This document shows, piece by piece, positions 1-7,237 of a stretch of DNA of 64,000 bases. A model generated the notes under the pieces. That model was not told the origin of the DNA. It made no database searches and saw only the letters and a list, made by a program, of their open reading frames with translations. Position numbers and translations under genes: made by a program. The DNA is from Fidelibacterota bacterium SCGC AAA298-D23 (GTDB taxonomy: Bacteria > Fidelibacterota > Marinisomatia > Marinisomatales > Marinisomataceae), in assembly GCA_000402655.1 (NCBI GenBank), contig AQSI01000001.1, forward strand, positions 62,001 to 126,000, in the 5' to 3' direction. The number at the start of each line of letters is the position of its first letter. The stretch's first letter is position 1.

Positions 1-813
1 GATTCCACCACCTCTATTTGCTGGGCATACCTCTGTACACCTTCCACATTCAACGCATGTAAAAATATCAAGAGCTTGATCTTTGCTAAGTCTTGATAAA
101 TCAAGTAATAAATTATCTAATTCCTCTTCCGATGCTTCCATATCGATTGGAATAGCTCCATGATTTGGAACCTCAAATGGGCGCAAGAAAATATTGAAAG
201 GTGATAATACCAAATGCATATGTTTGGATTGTGGGATTAAAAATAAAAACCCTCCAATTACTCCAGAATGTAACCACCAATTAAATTTTTCCGCTACTCC
301 CGATAGAATATGTAATTCATCAATTAAATAGGTGATCATTAGTGTAACAATGAATACTGAAACTAATGCAGAAGTGCTCGAAAATTTTCCTAAAGCCTCA
401 GGTTTAATCACAAAACGTCTATATGCTAACCCTAAAATACCTATAGTACATAAGATTGCCCAAGGTGCACCAAAAATCAAAAAATAAGTATGTCTAAAAG
501 ACTCACTAAATATTGGAAATCCGAAGGCCATACCAAAATGATTGATTGTTATCAAACCAAAAAAGATAAAACCGTACATTACAAGAGCATGTAATATTCC
601 AGCAGACTTTCTATTACCGCTGGTGACTTTTTTATGCAAAATGACTTCATCAAATACTCTAACGATTCTTTTCGGAAGCTCATCAACGCTGAAATCTGAC
701 TTACCTTTTAAAACAATTTTAAGTCTTAAGAGCAAGTGATATAGGAAAAAAGTAATACCAGATAGAAGAAAAACTGCTAAGATTACTTGTTCTACAATAG
801 AAAATTGTAACAT
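1..813 (-). CDS. Membrane Fe-S/cytochrome b oxidoreductase, ETF:menaquinone oxidoreductase-like (3' part beyond window)
   Basis: This gene is cut by the window edge; the first 271 residues are visible, starting at the ATG at 813, ten bases after etfA. Residues 1-190 are hydrophobic with several membrane spans and histidines (H75, H182, H198, H200) that could ligate heme, like NarI-type cytochrome b subunits. A soluble part follows, with a 4Fe-4S motif CX2CX2CX3CP (C253, C256, C259, C263) near the visible end. This is the architecture of the HdrD-like Fe-S oxidoreductases found beside etfBA, which oxidise reduced ETF and pass electrons to menaquinone. Adjacency to etfA and etfB supports this role. 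The CCG cysteine domains expected further on cannot be seen. It is the last visible gene of an etfB-etfA-oxidoreductase operon. Confidence 0.82.
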   Translation of the reverse strand, partial: MLQFSIVEQVILAVFLLSGITFFLYHLLLRLKIVLKGKSDFSVDELPKRIVRVFDEVILHKKVTSGNRKSAGILHALVMYGFIFFGLITINHFGMAFGFPIFSESFRHTYFLIFGAPWAILCTIGILGLAYRRFVIKPEALGKFSSTSALVSVFIVTLMITYLIDELHILSGVAEKFNWWLHSGVIGGFLFLIPQSKHMHLVLSPFNIFLRPFEVPNHGAIPIDMEASEEELDNLLLDLSRLSKDQALDIFTCVECGRCTEVCPANRGGGI

Positions 814-822
814 AAAAGATTA

Positions 823-1794
823 CTACTTACTGTTGTTAATTTCTTCAGTTAACTTTGGAACAATTTCGAGGACATCACCAATAACTGCGTAGTCAGCAAT
901 TTCAAATATTGGAGCATCTTCATCTTTGTTGATTGCTAAGATATTTTTTGAACCCTTCATACCAACAACATGCTGAATCGCTCCAGAAACACCACAAGAA
1001 AAATATAATTTAGGAGATACAACTTGACCAGAACTTCCGACTTGTCTATAAGGAGGTAACCAGCCCATGTCTACAACAGGTCTAGAAGATGCAACTTCAG
1101 CCCCCATTGCTTCAGCTAGCGATTCCATTGAAGGTAGGTTATCTTCACTTTCAATCCCTCTTCCAACTGAAACAATTAATTCTGCTGCTGTTAAATCAAC
1201 GCCAGTGGATGATTCTTGAAACTCGGGTTCACTTTTTGACTTAATATCATTATCTAACAATTGTACATTGAAATCTACTTCAGCTTCTGGCTCACCTTCC
1301 TCAATATCATCACTTGAAAATGCGGCAGATTGAAAACTTAATAAAGCTTGATCTGAAGATACTTCAATGCTAGTTGCAAGCTTAGCATTAAAAACTTGTT
1401 TAGAGAAATGTGGATTTCCATCTTTGAAGTCAACTGAAATAATATCACTAACGAATGGCATATTAAGTTTTGCACTAACTCTAGGTACAAAATCTCTTAC
1501 CATATAAGAATGTCCAAATAATGCATATTTCGGTGAAAGCTCAGTTATAACGTCTGAAAGAACTTTTGAATAACCGTCAGCTGAATACATATCTATTAAG
1601 GAATGTTCTGCTAAAATAAGTTTACTTGACTTAAAATTTTGTGCTTGAGATTTTAATTCTTTAACTTTTTCACCAATACACAATACAGCTAAGTCACAAT
1701 TAAGATTTTTTGCAAATTTTTGACCTGCAACTAATGCCTCGATACTGAAAGGATGAATTTTACCCCTCTGATTTTCTAATACAACTAATATCAT
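823..1794 (-). CDS. etfA: Electron transfer flavoprotein alpha subunit
   Basis: A 323-residue protein of normal EtfA length. EtfAB accepts electrons from acyl-CoA dehydrogenases in the cytoplasm and hands them to a membrane quinone oxidoreductase. The N-terminal half is the alpha/beta ETF domain. The C-terminal FAD-binding domain begins near residue 200 and carries the EtfA signature, including SCGVSGAIQHVVGM and a later INKDEDAPIF segment. Its ATG shares one base with the etfB stop codon (TAATG), so the two subunits are probably translationally coupled. The Fe-S membrane partner follows ten bases after its end. A glutaryl-CoA dehydrogenase at 7.2-8.4 kb is a plausible electron donor. Confidence 0.96.
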   Translation of the reverse strand: MILVVLENQRGKIHPFSIEALVAGQKFAKNLNCDLAVLCIGEKVKELKSQAQNFKSSKLILAEHSLIDMYSADGYSKVLSDVITELSPKYALFGHSYMVRDFVPRVSAKLNMPFVSDIISVDFKDGNPHFSKQVFNAKLATSIEVSSDQALLSFQSAAFSSDDIEEGEPEAEVDFNVQLLDNDIKSKSEPEFQESSTGVDLTAAELIVSVGRGIESEDNLPSMESLAEAMGAEVASSRPVVDMGWLPPYRQVGSSGQVVSPKLYFSCGVSGAIQHVVGMKGSKNILAINKDEDAPIFEIADYAVIGDVLEIVPKLTEEINNSK

Positions 1795-2558
1795 TATATG
1801 ACCTTTAATCTATTTTTTAAAATATCCATAAGCTTAGCGACAATTGTATCTGAGTCACCGACAATTTTTTCGGTCACTTTCTCATTTTTAGGAATGAATA
1901 AATTTACGAAGCTTTGATTTTGGGCTTCAGGAGTAGACTCAAGAGTATTTAATTCTTTTCTTTTTGCTCCCATAATACCTTTTAATGAGGGATAACGTGG
2001 CTCATTAATACCAGACTGAATTGAGATGCTTGAGGGGAAAGGAAGTGTTACCCACTGAAACCATCCTGATTCCAACTCTCTTTTAACTTTAATTTTATCT
2101 CCTTCAACCTGAGTTTCGATGGCAAGTGTAGCAGTAGACATTTCAAGCAACTCTCCAATGAGAACTCCCGTTTGACCTGAACCCAAATCATCTGATTGTA
2201 ATCCAGATAGAACTAAATCAAAGTTTTCAGATTTTAAGTTTTCAGCAAATATTTTTGCAACTGTAAGTGGATCGGTCGTATTGGAATCATTTTTAATGAA
2301 AATTCCTCGGTCAGCACCCTTAGCTAGACCATCTTTAATGACTTTTGAAGTGTTGGCTTCAGACCCAAGGGTAACAACAACAACTTCAGAATCGTCACCA
2401 ACTTGCTCTTTAATTTGTAATGCTTCTTCCAAAGCATATGAGTCACTTTCATTGACAACATAATTGACAACGGACTCATCAATCCAGCTTCCAGAGTTAT
2501 CTACTCTAATACTTGATTCGTAGCTTGGAATTGCTTTTGTTAATACTGCTATTTTCAT
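1794..2558 (-). CDS. etfB: Electron transfer flavoprotein beta subunit
   Basis: A 254-residue EtfB that pairs with EtfA. The N-terminus MKIAVLTKAIP, the segment SYALEEALQIKEQ, and a DDLGSGQTGVLIGELL nucleotide-binding stretch are typical of the family. The C-terminal arm includes PRYPSLKGIMGAKRK, as expected for EtfB. It is the first gene of the etfB-etfA-membrane oxidoreductase unit and overlaps etfA by one base. Its roughly 200-base upstream region holds a 7-bp-arm palindrome (2602-2617) and a long inverted repeat (2638-2703), so the operon is probably regulated there. I see no NADH- or caffeyl-type partner that would indicate electron bifurcation; a quinone-linked ETF is more likely. Confidence 0.95.
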   Translation of the reverse strand: MKIAVLTKAIPSYESSIRVDNSGSWIDESVVNYVVNESDSYALEEALQIKEQVGDDSEVVVVTLGSEANTSKVIKDGLAKGADRGIFIKNDSNTTDPLTVAKIFAENLKSENFDLVLSGLQSDDLGSGQTGVLIGELLEMSTATLAIETQVEGDKIKVKRELESGWFQWVTLPFPSSISIQSGINEPRYPSLKGIMGAKRKELNTLESTPEAQNQSFVNLFIPKNEKVTEKIVGDSDTIVAKLMDILKNRLKVI

Positions 2559-2601
2559 AGTTGGTCAATATAATAATATTTTATTATCAAACAAATAAAA
2601 T

Positions 2602-2617
2602 CCGACTAACTAGTCGG
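2602..2617. promoter_or_regulatory. Palindromic operator candidate upstream of etfB
   Basis: The top strand reads CCGACTA-AC-TAGTCGG, a perfect 7-bp inverted repeat with a two-base spacer, 44 bases upstream of the etfB ATG. It is flanked by A/T runs that are themselves complementary with one offset base. Its size and symmetry resemble operators of TetR/AcrR-family repressors, which often control fatty-acid and acyl-CoA catabolism genes. No such regulator is encoded in the window. It could instead be a hairpin in the leader RNA (5-bp stem, 6-base loop). Confidence 0.5.
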
Positions 2618-2637
2618 TATTTTATTTTTTAAAAGAA

Positions 2638-2703
2638 CAGGCTATAAAAGAAAGTTGATAAGCGGGGGAAAGTCTTTCAATCTTTCGCGTTTTTTATAGC
2701 CTG
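2638..2703. other. Long inverted repeat, possible structured RNA
   Basis: Twelve perfectly complementary bases, CAGGCTATAAAA at 2638-2649 and TTTTATAGCCTG at 2692-2703, enclose about 42 bases with further pairing potential. The inner part contains GAAAG once and CTTTC twice, and GCG can pair with CGC. It lies between the zinc-ribbon gene and etfB. It is not followed by a clean T-tract on either strand, so it does not look like a simple terminator. I match it to no known riboswitch or RNA family. Strand is undetermined. Confidence 0.45.
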
Positions 2704-2756
2704 ATAAATCTTCGATTTAACCAATTTAGTGTTATTATCAAGCTATTGAAAGAATT

Positions 2757-3173
2757 TTATTCTGAATCGTCGTCTTCAGTTGCAAACTTTGTCCAATCAC
2801 TTGAAACAGCAGACTCATCTATTGAATTTGAAGTTTCGGCTGCGACCGTGCTATTCCCTCCAAACTTCGAGTCATCTTCATAAATATTTAAGCTATCTTT
2901 TCTAACTTCATATTTATCTAAGTCAAGGTCTTCATCCGTACTATACAACGATTCTTTATCTTGAGAATAAAGATCTAGATCAAAAAAATCTAGATTTTGG
3001 ACATACCCATTTTCCATGAGATATTCAAGAAAAGGTAAGTAAGCCCTTTGCTTTAAATGAGCATTACATTTTGGACATTTTAGGCTTTCACCAATCTCAG
3101 ATGCTATTATTTCTTCTTGTTTATCACAAGGACAAATAACTTCATCAACTTTACTTATTTCTTCCACAGACAT
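2757..3173 (-). CDS. Small acidic protein with N-terminal zinc-ribbon-like cysteines
   Basis: A 138-residue protein I cannot assign to a named family. C14-x-C16 and C33-x2-C36 form a CxC...CxxC arrangement suggesting a small zinc ribbon in the first 40 residues. The rest is very acidic and rich in Ser, Asp and Glu, ending in a run of acidic residues, and is probably partly disordered. There is no signal peptide, so it should be cytoplasmic. It is the last gene of a minus-strand group with the beta-helix acyltransferase (34-base gap) and the 167-residue protein. A regulatory or structural role is possible but not shown. Confidence 0.6.
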   Translation of the reverse strand: MSVEEISKVDEVICPCDKQEEIIASEIGESLKCPKCNAHLKQRAYLPFLEYLMENGYVQNLDFFDLDLYSQDKESLYSTDEDLDLDKYEVRKDSLNIYEDDSKFGGNSTVAAETSNSIDESAVSSDWTKFATEDDDSE

Positions 3174-3207
3174 ATTAAGTCGAAGATATTATTTGTAGAG
3201 TATTGTG

Positions 3208-3975
3208 TCAATCTTTTTTATAAAGATCAAAGATAGTAGATTCTATTGAGGAGAAATCAACATTTCTTCTGGACATTGCTTTTGAAGCAACATCCTTAAA
3301 ATCGTCAAATGTGATTTTTGAAATTTTACCATTATAGTAAAATGAAAAGCTTGGAATATACCTGGGTGGAAAAGTTTGTGATACAATATTACAACCCATT
3401 TCAATTACCGTTCCCGTATTTAAGTTGGTACCAATTGAGGTTTTTACATGTTCTCCAATGATTGAACCAAAGAAAATGGATTTAGTATCAATTAATTCTC
3501 CATTCCATTTCACTGAAATATTTGAGTAATTATTTTTCAAATTACTTGTGGTAGTACCTGCCCCAAGATTTACCCAAGAAGCAATGAAACTATGACCCAA
3601 GAATCCTTCATGAGCTTTGTTGGCAAATGGTTGAAAAATTGTGGTATGGACCTCACCTTTTACTTTACAGTCATGATTAATTATTGATTTTGAGATATTT
3701 GAGTGAGATTTAATTAAACAGTTATCACCAATAAATACAGGGCCATTAATAATTACAAATGGTTCAATAATAGCTGAACTAGATATAAAAACGGGTCCAT
3801 TTGATTCATCTATAACAACATTTTCAATATTTGAACATGAACTTTCAATATCTTTAAAAAATAGATCGATATTAGCAATCCATTGCCATGGAAATTTAAG
3901 ACTCTCATCCAGATTATATACTTTGTCATTTATAATTAAATGAGATGATATAATTTTTTTTAAATGTTCCGTCAT
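3208..3975 (-). CDS. Left-handed beta-helix protein related to the GlmU-family C-terminal domain
   Basis: A 255-residue protein. From about residue 60 it shows hexapeptide-type repeats (for example GPVFIGDNCLIKSH) of a left-handed beta-helix. It then has a conserved region, including FANKAHEGFLGHSFI and NLGAGTTTSNLKNNYS, seen in the GlmU-like putative sugar nucleotidyltransferases of Bacteroidota and relatives. Those proteins normally carry about 150 further N-terminal residues resembling a nucleotidyltransferase; here only about 60 precede the helix. Likely role: acetyl- or acyl-transfer to a sugar phosphate or nucleotide sugar, but activity is inferred. It overlaps the upstream 167-residue gene by four bases (ATGA), so the two may act together. 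A separate GlmU-type uridylyltransferase domain is encoded at 54.8 kb. Confidence 0.75.
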   Translation of the reverse strand: MTEHLKKIISSHLIINDKVYNLDESLKFPWQWIANIDLFFKDIESSCSNIENVVIDESNGPVFISSSAIIEPFVIINGPVFIGDNCLIKSHSNISKSIINHDCKVKGEVHTTIFQPFANKAHEGFLGHSFIASWVNLGAGTTTSNLKNNYSNISVKWNGELIDTKSIFFGSIIGEHVKTSIGTNLNTGTVIEMGCNIVSQTFPPRYIPSFSFYYNGKISKITFDDFKDVASKAMSRRNVDFSSIESTIFDLYKKD

Positions 3976-4475
3976 ATTTTTATAAACTGCTGTATCATTT
4001 CAAAAGTTTCTTCTAAATTTTGTTGATAATTTGTATCTAATATAACATTATAATATTTTTTGGAATTATCATAATTAAAACCCATTCGCACTTTTGGGTT
4101 ACAAAATAAACACAAGAAAGCTCCAAACCTGCTAAAGCTCGCGTTTGTATCGACAATATTCTCAAAATTATAACTTTTAATTTTTTCTGTAAAAATGTCT
4201 CTGGGCAAACCCAAGGAATCCATGTCATTATATGTATATTGAATAGAATTATTAATGATTTTATCAGAATAAAAACTTGAAATAGAATCTTTTAAAAGAA
4301 AACTGACTGAATCATCAGTTTTATGTAAAAAAAGTTGTGCCATTTCAAATGCAATATCATTTTCTGGAAGAATTATGAGGGTTTCACCATTAAATTCATT
4401 AAAGGTATTAGAATTTTGCTTATGTTTACGAAATTTTATAGCAAGCATTAATTTTTCTTTTAAAGTGAATTCCAT
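3972..4475 (-). CDS. Conserved hypothetical protein, glycosyltransferase-9/DUF6913-like pattern
   Basis: A 167-residue cytoplasmic protein with no clear catalytic motif. The middle reads as an alternating beta-alpha fold. The segment ENIVDTNASFSRFGAFLCL followed by CNPKVRMGF resembles the pattern in DUF6913 proteins of Bacteroidota and in the N-terminal half of heptosyltransferase-like GT9 proteins. It is too short to be a complete glycosyltransferase. It is first in a minus-strand group and shares four bases with the start of the beta-helix acyltransferase gene, so the products may be used together. The family call is tentative. Confidence 0.5.
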   Translation of the reverse strand: MEFTLKEKLMLAIKFRKHKQNSNTFNEFNGETLIILPENDIAFEMAQLFLHKTDDSVSFLLKDSISSFYSDKIINNSIQYTYNDMDSLGLPRDIFTEKIKSYNFENIVDTNASFSRFGAFLCLFCNPKVRMGFNYDNSKKYYNVILDTNYQQNLEETFEMIQQFIKI

Positions 4476-4537
4476 ATCTTTGTATTAATTTAATCATATA
4501 TTAGAAAAATAAATTTTAATTAGACTTAATTTTTAAT

Positions 4538-6025
4538 ATGGCAAAAAATAAATTTGGTAAGTTTCCTTTTGAAAAAGGTATATATAAAAATATGTACCAA
4601 GATAAATTATGGACAATGAGACAGTATGCAGGTTTTTCATCTGTAACTGAATCAAATAAAAGATATTTAAAGCTAATTGAAAATGGAGTAAGTGGTTTAT
4701 CTGTGGCATTTGACTTACCAACACAGATGGGGTACGACTCTGATGATGATATGTCCTTTGGCGAAGTTGGAAAATCTGGTGTTCCAATTTCGACAATTGA
4801 GGATATGGAACGTCTTTTTGAAAATATTAATCTTGAAGATATTTCAGTTTCTATGACAATAAACTCTACAGCTTCCATTTTGTTAGCATTTTATTTTGCA
4901 ACAGCTAAAAAACGAGGTTATGACTTTAATGCTCTTCGTGGAACTTTGCAAAATGACATACTTAAGGAATATATTGCTCGAGGAACTTTCATTTTTCCTG
5001 TAGAACACTCGCTAAGATTAACTTCTAATGTTTTTGAATTTTGTCAACAAAATCTTTTTAAATGGAATAGTATTTCTATATCAGGATATCATATTCGTGA
5101 AGCTGGGAGCACTGCAGTTCAAGAGCTAGCTTTTACATTTGCTAACGCAATCACATATCTAGAAAAAGCTGAAGAAGATAATCTAGATCTTATTAAACTG
5201 ACTGAACAAGTGTCATTTTTTTTCAATGCCCACAGAGATTTTTTCGAAGAAGTTGCCAAATTTAGAGCTGCAAGAATTATTTGGGCCAAAATTATAAAGA
5301 AAAGATTTAAAATAGATAATGTCAAATCTCAATTATGCCGATTTCATGTTCAAACCGGCGGATCAACACTTACTGCACAACAAATTGATAATAATATAGC
5401 CAGAACGACTTTAGAAAGCTTATCAGCCGTTTTTGGAGGAGCTCAGTCAATTCATACAAATGGAAAAGATGAGGCTGTCAGTTTACCCTCAGAAGAAAAT
5501 GCAACTACAGCTTTAAGAATTCAGCAAATAATTGCGCATGAAAGTGGAGTAGCAAACTATATTGATCCAATAGGAGATAGTTCAATTATCACAGACTTAA
5601 CTAATAATATTGTTCAAGAAGTAGAATTGAAAATTGATGAAATATTTGAAAAAGGTGGTATGGAAATCTTAATTGAAAAAGGTGAAATTCAAAGTGAGAT
5701 TGAAAAATCTGCATTCCAATTTCAAGAAGACATTGACTCAAAAAAAACAATCGTGGTTGGAGTAAATGAGTTTATTAATGAAAATGAGATTATAGATTCA
5801 GGTACTTCATTTAAAGATAGCTCAAAACATAGACTGCAACGATTAAATCATTTTAAAGAAAAAAGAGACAATAAAATTGTAGAAGATTCATTAAATGAGT
5901 TAGTTAATGTAGCCAAAACAAACAAGAACTTAATGCCACAAATTATAACCTGTGTTGAAAATAATTGCACTCTAGGTGAAATAATAATTGCTTTAAAAAC
6001 AGTTTTTGGTGAATATTTAGAATAA
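4538..6025 (+). CDS. B12-dependent acyl-CoA mutase, large (catalytic) subunit
   Basis: A 495-residue homologue of the methylmalonyl-CoA mutase catalytic domain: MRQYAGF (28-34), FDLPTQMGYDSD (59-69), SGYHIREAGST (182-192), SFFFNAH (226-232) and HVQTGGSTLTAQQ (270-282). The TIM barrel is complete, but there is no C-terminal cobalamin-binding DxHxxG domain, so a separate small subunit must exist outside the window. Tyr30 aligns with the methylmalonyl-CoA-type Tyr89. Gln224 occupies the place of Arg207, which binds the substrate carboxylate in true methylmalonyl-CoA mutases; Gln is typical of isobutyryl-CoA mutases. Substrate is therefore uncertain. A stop in frame shortly upstream supports this ATG. 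It is divergent from the gene at 4475. Confidence 0.85.
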   Translation: MAKNKFGKFPFEKGIYKNMYQDKLWTMRQYAGFSSVTESNKRYLKLIENGVSGLSVAFDLPTQMGYDSDDDMSFGEVGKSGVPISTIEDMERLFENINLEDISVSMTINSTASILLAFYFATAKKRGYDFNALRGTLQNDILKEYIARGTFIFPVEHSLRLTSNVFEFCQQNLFKWNSISISGYHIREAGSTAVQELAFTFANAITYLEKAEEDNLDLIKLTEQVSFFFNAHRDFFEEVAKFRAARIIWAKIIKKRFKIDNVKSQLCRFHVQTGGSTLTAQQIDNNIARTTLESLSAVFGGAQSIHTNGKDEAVSLPSEENATTALRIQQIIAHESGVANYIDPIGDSSIITDLTNNIVQEVELKIDEIFEKGGMEILIEKGEIQSEIEKSAFQFQEDIDSKKTIVVGVNEFINENEIIDSGTSFKDSSKHRLQRLNHFKEKRDNKIVEDSLNELVNVAKTNKNLMPQIITCVENNCTLGEIIIALKTVFGEYLE

Positions 6026-6074
6026 TATTTGGAACAATTATAAATTAATTTAGTTTTATTTTTAGGAGGAAATT

Positions 6075-6647
6075 ATGTTACATAAAAATTTAATATTTGT
6101 TTTTCTTGGATTATTCATGATCAGTTGCTCAGGAACTGTTCCTAGTGTTGGTAATGAAGTTTCTGTTCAAGAAGTAGAAGAAAGCAATGAAGTTGCAGCA
6201 AAACAAGAAGTCTCTGTTGAAACATTCACTGTGCAAGAACCAGAATCACCACCATTGCCTGTAACTGTTTTTGAACCATATATGATTAAAAGAGGTGACT
6301 TTCTAACAAAAATAGCTCTAAGAGAATATGGTGATGCGTCAATGTGGAGAGATATTTATTCATGGAACAAGGATGAAATTGGTGATAATCCAGATCGTTT
6401 ATTTCCATATAACTTTTTATCACTTAAAAGAGAATCTACTGATGTAAGGGATTGTGAGCCTGAGTTTTTTGACTATACAGTTCAATCAGGTGATACTGCA
6501 TGGAACTTAGCACAAAGAGTGTATGGCGATGAATTAGCTTGGGTTATCATTTATGTAGACAATGCTAAATTGATTAATTCAACAGACGGAGTATTACAAC
6601 CTGGTACTACATTCAAGATGAGAAAAAAACTCGATCCTTGCAATTAA
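6075..6647 (+). CDS. LysM-domain lipoprotein
   Basis: A 190-residue protein with a lipoprotein signal peptide (hydrophobic stretch then MISC, cysteine at residue 18) and a Glu/Val-rich linker. Two LysM-like repeats follow, at about 80-115 (starting YMIKRGDFLTKIA) and 132-170 (starting YTVQSGDTAWNLA). LysM domains bind peptidoglycan, so the protein probably tethers a membrane to the wall or organises it. A strong ribosome-binding site (AGGAGG) sits just before the ATG, in contrast to most genes here, suggesting high expression. Its stop overlaps the start of the biotin ligase gene by ten bases. Confidence 0.85.
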   Translation: MLHKNLIFVFLGLFMISCSGTVPSVGNEVSVQEVEESNEVAAKQEVSVETFTVQEPESPPLPVTVFEPYMIKRGDFLTKIALREYGDASMWRDIYSWNKDEIGDNPDRLFPYNFLSLKRESTDVRDCEPEFFDYTVQSGDTAWNLAQRVYGDELAWVIIYVDNAKLINSTDGVLQPGTTFKMRKKLDPCN

Positions 6648-7237
6648 TCTTAGAAGATATTGATTTAAAAACTTGTTGGATAAAATCTGGAAAAGAGTCT
6701 TTCATATACTTTGAAACAATTGACTCAACTTTGAATATAGCTCTTGATCAACAATTTCAGAAAAGCTCCGTTGGTAAAATTGTCATAACGGATAATCAAA
6801 CCTCTGGAAAAGGATCTTATAATAAATCTTGGTATAGCGAATCTTATAAAGATTTAACATTTAGCATTATTCTTGGCTCATCAAATAATTTTCAACAAAA
6901 TCTAATTGATGAAACTTGTTCAGTAATAGTAAGTGTTCTTAATGAATATCAAATTGAAGCATATCAAAAACTTCCTAACGATATCTATGTTAGAGATAGA
7001 AAAATAGCTGGGATACTTTTATCTAATGTACAAAGTGGCAAAAGTAGTAATTATCAAGCATTAAGTGTCGGAATTAATATAAACTCTAATATTGAATTGA
7101 AAGAGTTAGATAGTAATGCTAAAGCAAATCATACATCTTTTGCAAAAGAATTAGGTAAAGAAATAAATAGAGAAAAAGTTTTAGTTGAAATTATTGAACT
7201 ACTTGATAAAGTTATTCAAAAGCAGGTAAATCAGTAA
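6638..7237 (+). CDS. birA: Biotin-[acetyl-CoA-carboxylase] ligase
   Basis: A 199-residue biotin protein ligase catalytic domain without the N-terminal helix-turn-helix of E. coli BirA, so it is not a repressor. Motifs: FETIDSTLNIA, the biotinyl-AMP loop SGKGSYNKSW (classical GRGRxxR is poorly kept), KLPNDIYVRDRKIAGIL and VGININ. It attaches biotin to carboxylase carrier proteins, none of which is in the window. The open frame starts with TTG at 6638 inside the LysM gene; no better start is visible. Its 3' end overlaps the convergent acyl-CoA dehydrogenase gene by 26 bases. Confidence 0.88.
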   Translation: MQLILEDIDLKTCWIKSGKESFIYFETIDSTLNIALDQQFQKSSVGKIVITDNQTSGKGSYNKSWYSESYKDLTFSIILGSSNNFQQNLIDETCSVIVSVLNEYQIEAYQKLPNDIYVRDRKIAGILLSNVQSGKSSNYQALSVGININSNIELKELDSNAKANHTSFAKELGKEINREKVLVEIIELLDKVIQKQVNQ

